Positions 23,247-33,763 of a stretch of DNA of 64,000 nucleotides are shown in pieces. The position numbers and the translations under genes are program-made. The notes under the pieces were generated by a model, which was given only the letters and a program-made list of their open reading frames with translations, ran no database searches and was not told the origin of the DNA. Origin of the DNA: Hordeum vulgare subsp. vulgare (Eukaryota; Streptophyta; Magnoliopsida; Poales; Poaceae). Each line of letters opens with the position of its first letter. The first letter of the stretch is position 1. The stretch is taken from NCBI RefSeq assembly GCF_904849725.1, contig NC_058518.1:414291081-414355080 (forward strand). The letters are read 5' to 3'.

Positions 23247-24048
23247 CTTTTCCCTTTTCTAGCTCTGAAAAATTCTGAAAATTTTAGAGACTTTGAAAGA
23301 AAAGTGAATAAGGATTAACCCAACTTGTAGAAACTACTCCTACTAGTGCCTAGAGACCGTATCACGCGCTAAAACTACTTGGGACCAACTAAATCCAAAA
23401 TTTATAGCTCAAGAACAGGGTCACCAAGGTAGCAAGAATTCGCGAAGGATAAAGCACTAGAGCAAAAACTAATTGGACCAATGAAGGAGTCACTTACCAA
23501 GGAGTAATTTCCCCAAAACAGTTCGGAGAATGGTGCTTTGAGGAAGGAGATCGAAAATCACAGCCAAATGAGTAAGAACACGGGTTTGAGCTGCGAAACA
23601 ATTTTTTCTGGAGGCAGAAGAAGAGGCTGAGAGCTGGAATGAGTGGAGGGGGTGCCTGTGGGTCCCACAAGCTTGCACCCCGCCACCAGGGGGGTAGGTG
23701 GCGGTGGTAGGGCTTTGGACCACTGGTCTGCCCCCCAGGCCAGCTCTCAGGCCGAGAAATTTTCAAAAATTCCAGAAAAAATCATACTAAATTTTCAGGA
23801 CCATCCGAAAACTTTTATTTTCGAGGTATTTTTCTCCGGGACGCTAAAACAGAAAACAGGAAAAGCTAAACTAATTCTATCATTTTTCTTCTAAGCAACA
23901 GAAAAGGAAAACTCAAAACACAGGTATGTGACTCTTTGGTTCATCCGTTTCATGGTCATCGAAAGAAATCCGTCAATGGGATTGATCAAGTCCTTATGAC
24001 AAAACCTTCTCGAATCGCAAGAGAGAACAGAGAATTTTCAAATAGCCA

Positions 24049-26949
24049 CTAAGTCACCTCAATGGGGATACGTGTCTCCCCAACAAGCAAATCATACTTC
24101 ATCTTGACACGAGGAATAGGACATTCAAAGCTCCCAATGAGAATCGATGAAGTCTTTTCGATAGCATTGATGCAATGTACTTGATATCGTTTCTTCGGAA
24201 AATGCACTGTGCGCTCATTACCGTTGACATGGAAAGTGACATTGCCTTTGTTGCAATCTATAACAGCCCCTGCAGTGTTTAAAAAGGGTCTTCCGAGGAT
24301 GATAGCCATGGCATCGTCCTCGGGAATATCCAAGATAACAAAGTCTGTTAAGATAGTGGTATTAGCAACCACAAGAGGCACATCCTCGCAAACGCCGATA
24401 GGGAAAGCATTTGATTTGTCGGCCATTTGCAGAGAAATTTTAGTGGGTGTCAACTTATCCAACTCAAGTCTACGATAAAGAGAGAGCGGCATAATACTAA
24501 CACCGGCTCCAAGGTCACATAAGGCAGTTCTTATGTAGTTTCCTTTAATTGAGCAAGGTATAGTGGGCACTCCGGGATCACCAAGTTTCTTAGGAGTTCC
24601 ACCTTTGAAAGTATAATTGGCAAGCATGGTGGAGATCTCAAGATCTGGTATCTTCCGTTTATTAGTCACGATATCTTTCATGTACTTGGCATATGGAGAC
24701 ATCTTGAGCATATCAGTTAACCGCATCTGCAGAAAGACGGGTCTTATCATCTGAACGAAGCGCTCAAAATCCTCATCATCCTTTTTCTTGGATGGCTTAG
24801 GAGGAAAGGGCATAGGTCTCTGAACCCATGGCTCCCTTTCTTTACCATGCTTCCTAGCAGTGAAGTCATTCTTATCGTACTTCTTATGTCGTGGATTATC
24901 AGGATTAACCGTAGGTTCAATCTCCACATCCTCATTATTGCTAGGTTGAGCATTATTATGAACATCACTGTCCATATTGTCACCAGGTTCAAGTTCATCA
25001 CCAGATTGTGTTTCTACATGAGACGCGGAGATATCATTAGGTTCTTCAGGTGTGACAGTATTTGGTGAACTGGCGTGTAGGCTCCTATCATCCTTCTTCT
25101 TCTCCTTAGGATGACTAGGTGTATCAGCATTTATTCCTTGAGAATCTTGATCAATTATCTTAGGATGACCTTCAGGATACAAAGGTTCCTGAGTCATTTT
25201 GCCTCCTCTAGTAATGACTCTGACAGAGTTGTCATTTAATTCATTGAGCAGGTCATTCTGAGCTTTAAGTACTTGTTCTACCTGAGTAGTAATCATAGAG
25301 GCATGTTTACTCAGAAGCTTCAGATCATTGACATTTCTGTCTACACAAGCACTTAAATGGCTAAGCATATGAGTACTTTGTTCCAAATGTCTGCTAACAT
25401 AATCATTGAAAGTCTGTTGTTTGGCAACAAAGTTGTCAAATTCATCAAAGCATAGGCTAGCAGGTTTATCAAAAGGAATATCAATCTCATCAAACCTACA
25501 CAGAGAATTCACTTCCACTACCTGTATCGGGTTATCGAGACCATGGATCTCTTCGATGGGTGGTAGATTTTTGACACCTTCAGATCTAATGCCTTTCTCT
25601 TGCATAGATTTCTTGGCTTCTTGCATATCTTCGGGACTGAGGAATAGAATACCTCTTTTCTTAGGAGTTGGCTTAGGAGGTGGTTCAGGAATAGTCCAAG
25701 CATTATCGTTGATCAAGATGTTATTCAGTAGAGTCTCGGCTTGTTCTATAGTTCGTTCCCTAAAAACACAACCGGCACAACTATCTAGGTGGTCTCTAGA
25801 GGCATCGGTAAGTCTGTTATAGAGGATATCAAGTATCTTGTTCTTCTTAAGAGGGTGATCAGGCAAAGCATTTTGTAGCTGGATGAGCCTCCCCCAAGCT
25901 TGTGGAAGACTCTCTTCTTGGAGTTGAGCAAAGTTGTATATTTCCTGCAAGGCAGCTTGCTTCTTATGGGCAGGGAAATATTTCTCACAGAAGTAATAGA
26001 CCATCTCCCGGGGACTACGCACACATCCAGGAGCAAGAGAGGTAAACCAGGCTTTAGCATCATCCTTTAGAGAGAAAGGAAACATCTTAAGGATATAGTA
26101 GTGGCGGATCTTCTCCTCATTAGTGAAAAGGTTGGCTATTTCGTGCAGTTTGGCAAGATGGGCTATGTCCGTCCCAGACTCATAACCGTGAAAAGGATCA
26201 GATTCGACTAGAGATATTACCTCAGGATCGACAGAGAATTCATAATCCTTATCGGTGACAAAGATAGACGAAGTGGCAAACTTCGGGTCATTTTTCATCT
26301 TAGCTTCCCGAGATTTTTTCTTCCACTTGAGAAGTAATTTCTCAGCGTCATAGGCATCCTTCCATGCAAGAAAATCCTCAGCTATCTCTCCCTCCATAAC
26401 GTAACCCTCAGGTATATCAGGCAATTCATATCTAGGAGAGCTAGATCTAGCAGGAGCAAAAGCAGGTTCTATCTCAATAGTATCGGCAGTTTCTGAAGCA
26501 TCATGAGCATTGGCAGTAACTCTAGCAATATGAGCATCAAGGAACACTCCTAGTGGAACATCAGGCAAAAGAGTATCTCTAGCAGTATCAAGCATAGCAT
26601 CATCAGGCAAAATAACATCTCTAGCATCATCAGGCAAAGCAGTATCAGGCATAGCATCTCTAGCAGTATCAAGCATAGCATCTCTAGCAGTATCAGGCAT
26701 AGCATCAGGCATAGTATCAAGCATAGTATCATCAGGCATAGTATCAAGCATAGCATCTCTAGCAGTAGCATCATAAGCATCATCAAGCACACGCGACATA
26801 TCAAGATTTCTAGCAGGAGGTGATGTCGCAAACTTACTCATAACTGAAGGTGAATCAAGTGCAGAGCTAGATGGCAATTCCTTACCTCCCCTCGTAGTTG
26901 AGGGCAAGACTTTGGTTTTCGGATCCTTCAGATTCTTCATAGTGATCAC
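24049..26949 (-). CDS. A2 Gag-protease polyprotein
   Basis: An uninterrupted 966-codon frame starting 40 bp after the primer site. Residues about 60-130 form an acidic low-complexity block of repeated DAMLDTARD/DAMPDT-like units. A conserved Athila capsid region follows (about 270-420: LFTNEEKIRHYYILKMFPFS, KAWFTSLAPG, YFPAHKKQAAL, LPQAWGRLIQLQ, ILYNRLTDASRDHLDSCAGC). The C-terminal protease has its active Asp at D812 in CDLGAGVSIM and the ILGRPFLNTAG motif. Translation ends with the protease; no RT follows. Gag would form the particle and the protease process it. Despite LTR divergence over 5 percent the frame is intact, which suggests the protein was used until late. Confidence 0.9.
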   Translation of the reverse strand: MITMKNLKDPKTKVLPSTTRGGKELPSSSALDSPSVMSKFATSPPARNLDMSRVLDDAYDATARDAMLDTMPDDTMLDTMPDAMPDTARDAMLDTARDAMPDTALPDDARDVILPDDAMLDTARDTLLPDVPLGVFLDAHIARVTANAHDASETADTIEIEPAFAPARSSSPRYELPDIPEGYVMEGEIAEDFLAWKDAYDAEKLLLKWKKKSREAKMKNDPKFATSSIFVTDKDYEFSVDPEVISLVESDPFHGYESGTDIAHLAKLHEIANLFTNEEKIRHYYILKMFPFSLKDDAKAWFTSLAPGCVRSPREMVYYFCEKYFPAHKKQAALQEIYNFAQLQEESLPQAWGRLIQLQNALPDHPLKKNKILDILYNRLTDASRDHLDSCAGCVFRERTIEQAETLLNNILINDNAWTIPEPPPKPTPKKRGILFLSPEDMQEAKKSMQEKGIRSEGVKNLPPIEEIHGLDNPIQVVEVNSLCRFDEIDIPFDKPASLCFDEFDNFVAKQQTFNDYVSRHLEQSTHMLSHLSACVDRNVNDLKLLSKHASMITTQVEQVLKAQNDLLNELNDNSVRVITRGGKMTQEPLYPEGHPKIIDQDSQGINADTPSHPKEKKKDDRSLHASSPNTVTPEEPNDISASHVETQSGDELEPGDNMDSDVHNNAQPSNNEDVEIEPTVNPDNPRHKKYDKNDFTARKHGKEREPWVQRPMPFPPKPSKKKDDEDFERFVQMIRPVFLQMRLTDMLKMSPYAKYMKDIVTNKRKIPDLEISTMLANYTFKGGTPKKLGDPGVPTIPCSIKGNYIRTALCDLGAGVSIMPLSLYRRLELDKLTPTKISLQMADKSNAFPIGVCEDVPLVVANTTILTDFVILDIPEDDAMAIILGRPFLNTAGAVIDCNKGNVTFHVNGNERTVHFPKKRYQVHCINAIEKTSSILIGSFECPIPRVKMKYDLLVGETRIPIEVT
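26559..26790 (-). repeat. Short-unit repeat inside A2 gag
   Basis: About 230 bp built of 15-24-bp units such as AGCATCTCTAGCAGTATCA and AGCATCATCAGGCAAA on the plus strand. All units keep a multiple of three and encode DAMLDTARD-like peptides. It probably changes length by slippage. Confidence 0.85.
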
Positions 26950-26990
26950 CAGATATAAATCCCAAGTAACTCAGAGAATATAGCAATACC

Positions 26991-27008
26991 TCCCCGGCAA
27001 CGGCGCCA
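26991..27008 (-). other. A2 primer-binding site, tRNA-Asp
   Basis: The minus strand reads TGGCGCCGTTGCCGGGGA, a perfect 18-nt complement of the tRNA-Asp 3' end, and it fixes the A2 orientation. Confidence 0.93.
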
Positions 27009-27018
27009 GAAAAATGCT

Positions 27019-28700
27019 TGATGCCAACTGTTCTTCCCCTTTGTAACGGCACGAGAAGAATGTTGTTAGCACTATGTGGCAATCGAAACTAGAAGAATGT
27101 TGTTGACGGCCCACAAGCGGATGGGATCGCAGCAGTTTTCGAGGGTAGAGTATTCGACCCAATTTGTTGGTTTACCAGACAGGAGGTGAGAGGATACTCT
27201 CAAGTATTAGCAGCTGAATATGTCAAATTCAACCACACCCGAAAGATTAGTATCTGCAAGCACAGTAGTAAGAGCAAAGTAATATGATAACAACGGTGTC
27301 AGAAACGATCTGTTGACAGCAGACTATCCCTAACGATTGTATCAATGGCGCCAAGTTGCCTCGTTGACGAAAGTTGTCAGTTCCCGTCAACGACCAGCAA
27401 ACCAAAATTGTAGCAAGTAGCAACAGTAGCAAGCGACAGTAGTAGCAACAGTAGGAGCAGAGCAAGACAAGTAACATAAGTAGCAACAATAGTAGCAGCA
27501 GCAGCAGCAGAGCAAGACAAGTAACATCAGTAGTAACAGTAGTAGCAGGAGCAGCAGAGCAAGACAAGTAACAACCGTAGGACAAACTCGAAGGCAATGG
27601 GTCGGTGATTTGTTTGGTTGATATTCATCATGCAACAGTTATAACACGGAGAGATATGTGGCTAGCTCCCGTTCGTCAATGTGATGTAGGCATGCATTCC
27701 GTGTATCGTCATACGTGCTTAGGGAAAAGAACTTGCATGACATCTATTGTCCATCCCTCCCGTGGCAGAGGGGTCCAAAAGGAAACTATGGGATATTAAG
27801 GTTCTCCTTTTAATAAATAACCGGACCAACGCATTAGCACTTGGTGAACACATGAACTCCTCAAACTATGGTCATCACCGGGAGTGGTTCCGATTATTGT
27901 CACTCCGGGGTTGCCGGATCATAACACATAGTAGGTAACTACAACTTGCAAGATTGGATCTAAAACACATATATATTGGTGACAACATAATAATTTCAGA
28001 TCTGAAATCATGGCACTCGGGCCCTAGTGACAAGCATTAAGCATGGCAAAGTAGTAGCAACATCAATCTCAGAACATAGTGGATACTACGGATCAATCCC
28101 CATCAAAACTAACTCGATTACATGATAGATCTCATCCTGCTCATCACTGCCCAGCGAGCCTACGAATAGATTACTCACGAACGACGAAGAGCTTCATGGA
28201 ATTGGAGAGGGAAGAAGGTTGATGATGAAGATGGCGATGATTCCCCTCTCTGGAGCCCAAGACGGACTCCAGATCTGCCCTCCAGATGAAGAATAGGTGG
28301 TGGCGGCGCCTCCGAATCTTAAACGCGACGAAAACTTCTCTTTTTATTTTTTCTGGGACGAAAGGGATCTTATAGACATGAGATTGGGGGCGGCAGAGCC
28401 GTGTGGGCCCCACAAGCCTGCCCACCGTCACCAGGGGGGTGGTGACGGAGCTAGAGCTTGTGGCCCACTGGCCCACCCCCTGAGGTGGAATTTGGCGCAA
28501 ATATTTTTCTTATTTTCCAAAACTGTTCCCCATAAATTTTCAAGACGTTTGGAGAACTTTGATTTCTGCACAAAAATAACACCAAGGCAATTCTGCTGAA
28601 AACAGCGTCAATCCAGGTTAGTTCCATTCAAATCATGCAAAATAGAGTCCAAAACAAGGGCAAAAGAGTTTGGAAAAGTAGATACGATGGAGACGTATCA
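27019..28700 (-). repeat. A2 5' LTR
   Basis: 1682 bp, collinear with 18567-20245 throughout, with the same minisatellite at 27412-27575. On the element strand it ends at 27019, 10 nt before the primer site. Confidence 0.93.
27412..27575. repeat. AGC/AGT-rich minisatellite in A2 5' LTR
   Basis: Counterpart of 18958-19125, with anchors at 27462, 27512 and 27559. Unit lengths differ slightly between the LTRs, so the array has changed since insertion or before it. Confidence 0.85.
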
Positions 28701-28705
28701 ACGAT

Positions 28706-29739
28706 CCTTCCGGGGAAACTTCCCTCTCGGAGGGGGAAATCGTCGCCATCGTCATCACCAACACTCCTCTCATCGGAGGGGACTCGTCACCATCAACATC
28801 TTCATCAGCACCATCTCATCTCCAAACTCTAGTTCATCACTTGTAACCAATCTCCGTCTCGCGACTCCGATTGGTACTTGTAAGGTTGCTAGTAGTGTTG
28901 ATTACTCTTTGTAGTTGATGCTAGTTGGATTACTTGGTGGAAGAGTTTATGTTTAGATCCTTGATGCTACTCATTACCTCTCTGGTCATGAATATGATTA
29001 TGCTTTGTGAGTAGTTAGTTTTGTTCCTGAGAACATCGGATAAGTCATGCTAATAGTGGTCATGTGAATTTGGTATTCATTCGGTAATTTGATATGTTGT
29101 ATGTTGTTTTTCCTCTAGTGATGTTATGTGAACGTCGACTACATAACACTTCACCATTATTCGGGCCTAGAGGAAGGCATTGGGAAGTAGTAAGTAGATG
29201 ATGGGTTGCTAGAGTGACAGAAGCTTAAACCCTAGTTTATGCGTTGCTTCGTAAGGGGCTGATTTGGATCCATTAGTTTAATGCTATGGTTAGACTTTGT
29301 CTTAACTCTTCTTTCGTAGTTGCGTATGCTTGCGAGAGGGGTTAATCGTAAGTTGGATGCTTGTCCAAGTAAGGGCAGTACCCAAGCGCTGGTCCACCCA
29401 CATATCAAACTATCAAAGTAACGAACACGAATCATATGAACATGATGAAACTAGCACGACAGAAATTCCCGTGTGTCCTCGGGAGCATTTTTCCTCCTAT
29501 AAGACTTTGTCCAGGCTTGTCCCTTGCTACAAAAGGGATTGGGCCACTTTTCTGCACCGTTGCTACTTTTTTTACTTGTTGCTTGCTACGAATCATCTCA
29601 CCACACAATCACTTCTTACCGACAATTTCAGTGCTTGCAGATTTTATCTTGCTGAAAACCACTTGTCAGATCCTTCTGGGTTCGACACTCTTACTTATCG
29701 AAAGGACTACGATTGATCCCCTATACTTGTGGGTCATCA
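28706..29739 (+). repeat. A1 3' LTR, second part
   Basis: Resumes the A1 LTR (aligned with about 10031-11074) right after the second ACGAT copy at 28701-28705. It ends GGGTCATCA, followed by the A1 TSD ATCTC. Confidence 0.93.
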
Positions 29740-29744
29740 ATCTC

Positions 29745-30387
29745 CATGAAGATCATGGAGAACTTTGTACTGAAGATCCAAGAGAGACAAGAAGCCATCT
29801 AGCTACTAGCTATGGACCCATAGGTCTATGGTGAACTACTCACGCATCATCGGAGACGTCATGGTGTTGATGAAGAAGCCCTCCGTGTCTGAATCCCTTC
29901 TCCGGCAGGGCACCAGAACGTGCCCCAGATGGGATCTTGCGGAGACAGAAGCTTGCGGCGGCGGAAAAGTACTTTCGATGATCTCCTAATTTTTTCTGGG
30001 ATTTTAGGGAATATATAGGCGCAAAACCTAGGGCAGAGGTGGCCCAGGGAGCCCACAAGCCAGGGAGGCGCGGGCCCCCCTGGCCGCGCCATGAGGGTTT
30101 GTGGGGTCCCTGCAGGCCCCATGCCCTGATTCTCCGGCTTCCCGATCTTTTTCTGTTTCGGAAAAAATCTTTTTGGCAGTTTCATTCCGTTTGGACTGCA
30201 CTTTTTGGCAGTTTCAAAATCCTCCTCTGAAAGGGGTCACAAACATGGAAAAAACAGGAACTGGCACTTGGCACTGAGTTAATAAGTTATTCCCAAAAAA
30301 TATATAAAAGGCATGCAAAACATCCAAAGTTTGACAAGATAATAGCATGAAACCATCAAAAATTATAGATACGTTGGAGATGTATCA
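29745..30387 (-). repeat. W1 solo LTR, second part
   Basis: Right half of the W1 LTR, ending in GATGTATCA and followed by GTAGT (30388-30392), the matching half of the TSD seen at 8685-8689. It aligns with 36309-36953 of W2. The minus strand has a TATA-like TATATATTC at about 30009-30017. On either side of the TSD lies Tat sequence of element T. Confidence 0.87.
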
Positions 30388-30392
30388 GTAGT

Positions 30393-32676
30393 CGTCGTGG
30401 AGGCGGCCGTCGTCGCGAGGCGGCGGCGGTGGAGCCGGAGCAGGACCAGGAGCCGGGGCATGAGGCACAGCCTGCGCACCTGGGGCAGCCGGCAGGCCAT
30501 CCCCTTGCGACAGCCGACGTGCGAAGCTGGACTGTCAAAGTGTGTGGGTAGATGGATGTGCCCGAGAATGTATCTTGCAGGGGGCGTCAAGCAGCTGCTC
30601 GAAGGTCTTCTTGGGCAACCAGTTTGTATTTCCCCTGTTGGGACGCTTCCGCTGAGGGCCGGCTTGGGGAGCCGACGTCTCGCCCTCCACGCTGGCAACC
30701 AACTTGTTGTTGGAGCGCGAATCCATTTGATCCGCCTTGCGCTTGTTGTTGTTCTGGCCGCCTCGGCCGTCTCCAGCCGACTTAGGTGTAGCCGGCGTGG
30801 GGACAGCCTTGTCCGAGGCGGTCACCTTGACTCGCATCGCCGAGTCGGCCGTGGCGTACTTGTCCGCCTTGTCCATGAGCACCGCCAGAGAGGTGGGCTC
30901 GGAGCACATGAGCTTATGCTTGAGGAGGGTGCCGTCTCGGCAGCCGTCGATGAAGTACTGGATGGCCTGTACCTCATGCACCCCCTCGCAGGAGTTGCGG
31001 AGCTCCGTCCACCGATTGACGTAGTCGCGAAGGGGTTCGTCGGGCCTCTGAACGCACATGGCTTGCTCGCGAGGCTGGCCAGGGCGCTTGTAGGTGCGAG
31101 TGAAGTTGCGGACGAAGGCCTCCTCGAAGTCCACCCATGAGTTGACGCTGCCGGGTGGAAGGCTGTTCAGCCAAGTCCGAGCCGAGCCGGCCAACATGAG
31201 TGGCACGTAGCGGACCGCTATGCGCTTATTACCCCTGGCAATGCTGAGCGCTGTGGTGTAGTCGATCAGCCAGTCCTTTGGCTTGGCAGTGCCATTGTAC
31301 TTGGGAGTGTCTCGAGGCAAGGTGAAGCCTCGGGGGAATGGCTCCCCTCGGATACGGGGGCCGAAGGAGGCCGGACCGATGGGACCGTCCTCCTCCAGGA
31401 GGGCGGACTGGGCCAGGGTGATGAGACGCCTGCGGGCATCCTGGTCACTCTGGGGAACGCGAGTGCCGACCCGAGCTACGAGCGGAGAAGCACCTCGCGA
31501 ACCGGAGGCATGGGTCCTCCCCGGACGAGGAACCTCACACGCTGAGTCGCTCTCGTCACCTCCGTGACGCCTGCTCGAAGTATGCTCGCTCTGGCGCTGG
31601 GAGCGCCGGTCTTCACTTCCCTCCCCCCTCCGGCCGGAGGCGCGATGCGAGGAAGATCCCTTCGCGTGGTGATTACTGCTAGGGTTGCGGCGCGCTCCGG
31701 GGTTGGGTCCCGGAGACTCTGACTCTGCCTGGCCGGGGTCAAGCCGCGTGTGCTGTTCGTTAGCGGCGTCAAGGAGATCCTTGACCCGCTTCTCCTGGAA
31801 GGCGCGCTCCTCGCCCTCCAAGTTTGTCATTTCTTCCATGGCCGCCTGCGCCGCCCGCAAGTTGGCCGCAGGGGTCTCGTAGATGGGCTGGTTGCCGCCT
31901 AGGATCTTAGCAATGAACCGGCCGCGACCGCGGACCGATCCAAGCCGGCTAGGGGCCTCGTAAATTGGAGTGAGGCCGTATGCGGAGTTATACTCGCGCT
32001 GCGTGGCCTCCATCCGACGCTTTGCCGAGGCAACGGCAATGCCCTCCTCCAAGATATGCTTGCGAGCCTCCTCCAGTGAGGGTCAGGCGTCGTTAGGGTT
32101 TGTGGAAACGGCGATGGGTGTCTTCAGGCCGGCGAGAGCGTCCTGAAGGGTATCAGCGGTGACAGCAGCAGGCTCACCAGCGTCTACTGATGCCTTGCCA
32201 TGAGCCGTGCTGGTGCCAGCGCCAATAACGATCACCTCCACGATGTTGGAGACGGCGGCGACATGGTACGGGGTGAAGAACCCCACTGACGGCGGAGGGC
32301 CATCGAAGACGAGTACGTTGTTGGGGTACACGTCATGGGCAGGCATCTCAGCGATAGAGAGCCTACTGAAGCTGGCGCATAGTGCCTCAACATCGAAGTC
32401 CTCGCCGAAGTAGCGAGGGTCGTTGTTGAGACGCAGGTCACTAAAGAGAACGCTAAGGTTCTCCATAGCAGCGTCGACGATGCTAGGAGGCGCCTCGTCA
32501 TCGGAATCTTCGTTCGAATCCGCATGGCGGACGGGGACGTCGATCATCATCGGTGTTGCCTCATCAAAAGCGGGCTCCACGGGCATGCAGATTGATCCGG
32601 ACGCGATGCATCCGGTGGTGTAGGTGCGGGGCCCCGCCCAGCGCGTAAAGCCAGCCGATGCTACGATCGGCCCCAT
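30393..32676 (-). pseudogene. T gag (Tat lineage)
   Basis: Gag of T on the minus strand. The first ATG after the 5' LTR (32674-32676) lies inside the primer site in an ACCATGG context and opens MGPIVASAGFTRWAGP. The frame runs to a TGA at 32083-32085, reopens at once (next ATG 32052) and continues to 30535; Trp to stop is the likely change. The capsid part is recognised by TLPRDTPKYNG, DWLIDYTTALSIARG, ARTWLNSLPPGSVNSW, FEEAFVRNFTRTYKRP and EPLRDYVNRWTELRNSC. A basic, charged, SR-rich stretch precedes it. After 30535 the frame is lost and the remaining Pro/Ala-rich codons run into the W1 insertion at 30392. Protease follows at 8684 and below. Confidence 0.88.
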
Positions 32677-32687
32677 GGTGGGCGCCA
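32670..32687 (-). other. T primer-binding site
   Basis: The minus strand reads TGGCGCCCACCATGGGGC, two bases after the LTR end (CCGACA). The tRNA was not identified with certainty. The site contains the likely gag start codon. Confidence 0.7.
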
Positions 32688-32689
32688 AA

Positions 32690-33758
32690 TGTCGGTGAAT
32701 ACTCACAACATTTGCCATAGGTAGGCTAAAGTCGGTGAGAACCGAAGGCACAACGGAGGGCGCTAGGGACGAGGTTGGTACAAGCATGGAACGCACGATG
32801 TACCCAGGTTCAGGGCTCTCCGTAGAGATAAGACCCCTAGTCCTGCCGGAGTGTATGATGTATATGGATGGATTACAAGGTTGCTCCTGGAGCTGTGTTG
32901 ATGAGGAGGAAGAGGGGAGCAGCCGGCTCGTCTCTGCCTCTCTCTATGTGGTTGGTGGGTGTGGTATGTTATTCGATCGCCCCCGTGCATGGAGGGTGAC
33001 CGGGGGGTTTTATAGACGAACCCACTGGCCTACAATATGGATAAAGGGTACAAGAGTGGGACCCGGCTGGCAGCCTCGCCGGCTGGCCAGGGGGGCCACA
33101 AGGGTCTTGTATTGTCGCTTGAGGGGCCCGCCGGCTGCAAGGTCTCGTCTGGCTATGGGACCCGCCGGCTAGCCAATGAAGCTCTCACGTAAGGTTGACA
33201 CCGAGCACGCGTTGTACGTCCGGCGTCGTCCAACGAGATTCGTCATGGGCAGATAGTACGACCGCCTCCATTGTTCCCCACGCCGAGTGCAGTAATGGAG
33301 TGGGAGTTTGACGGTCCGACACTATGCTCGGTGATGGATCAGAGCTGGGGTAGGTCAGCGGCGTGGCCGTCGACGCTCGTACCTGCCGGGCACTCCGATC
33401 CAGTACCTTTGCTGACGCGTAGCTACCTTTAATCGTAGGGTCTCGTCATGACCTACGATGTGATGTGACTTGAGATCCCCGACCGGCTAGCCTGCTTGGC
33501 TAGCCGGCTTGGGCACGACCGCCTCGTTCCTAGCCGGCTGGCTTGGCCAAGACGGCCAGGAAGAGGTAGCTGTCTCGCCTCTAGCCGGTAGGGGTTGCCT
33601 GGCCGGCCAGAGAGTTGGCCGCCTCGTCCTCCAGCCGGCAGGCGCAGCCTCGCCGGCCAGAATACTTGGGCCTTCGGAAACTGTACTTGGTCATATCTTT
33701 TGGGCAAGAGATGAAGGAGCAGGCTTGATGAGCCTACCCCGGGGTTATCCCCCCGACA
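32690..33758 (-). repeat. T 5' LTR (1069 bp)
   Basis: Bounded by the 6-bp inverted ends TGTCGG...CCGACA. It contains a repeated GCCGGC/AGCCGGCT-rich part (33480-33660). The flanking base set TCTTC (33759-33763) is one TSD copy; its partner is outside the window. Beyond it lies the gag of W2. Confidence 0.88.
33006..33014 (-). promoter_or_regulatory. TATA box in T LTR
   Basis: TATAAAACC on the minus strand is a canonical plant TATA box, roughly in the middle-to-late LTR as expected for U3/R. Confidence 0.6.
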
Positions 33759-33763
33759 TCTTC

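Larger units (their letters stand above)
18567..28700 (-). mobile_element. A2: Athila-type element lacking RT and integrase
   Basis: 10134-bp minus-strand element flanked by ACGAT (18562-18566, 28701-28705). Its LTRs are 18567-20245 (3') and 27019-28700 (5'). The order on the element strand is 5' LTR, tRNA-Asp primer site (26991-27008), gag-protease (26949-24049), a ~1 kb ORF of the ATHILA ORF-1 kind (23246-22266), a polypurine motif (22169-22156), a 1.9-kb spacer, and the polypurine tract (20259-20246). No RT, RNase H or integrase motif is found in any frame, so it needs enzymes in trans. LTRs differ by about 5-6 percent by hand count over 1.1 kb. Confidence 0.92.
9614..29739 (+). mobile_element. 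A1: Athila-type Gypsy element containing A2
   Basis: Plus-strand element flanked by the 5-bp TSD ATCTC (9609-9613 and 29740-29744). Parts: 5' LTR 9614-11074, tRNA-Asp primer site 11086-11103, gag-protease, RT-RNase H and integrase (11181-15748), an ORF in the env-like position (16034-16678), polypurine tract 18073-18086, and 3' LTR 18087-18566 plus 28706-29739 split by A2. Without A2 it is about 10 kb. LTR differences counted by hand over ~1 kb were about 4 percent. Coding regions carry a few frameshifts and stops. The family might be Sabrina/WHAM-like; I cannot fix the name. Confidence 0.93.
4807..33758 (-). mobile_element. T: Tat-lineage Gypsy LTR retrotransposon, interrupted
   Basis: Minus-strand Gypsy element whose 5' LTR is at 32690-33758, gag at about 30535-32676, protease-RT-RNase H at 5241-8684 and integrase at 4807-5338; the 3' end lies left of the window beyond E1. 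The order gag, protease, RT, RNase H, second RNase H, integrase with a second (archaeal-type) RNase H is the mark of the Tat lineage (RIRE2-like in grasses). It is split between gag and protease by the W1/A1/A2 nest (8690-30387 plus one TSD copy) and in integrase by E1. Several nonsense codons, frameshifts and a mutated RT catalytic site show it is dead. Confidence 0.88.

Noticed and set aside
30397..31140. 247-codon plus-strand frame
   Set aside because: It is the antisense shadow of the Tat gag, which has clear Gag motifs on the minus strand.
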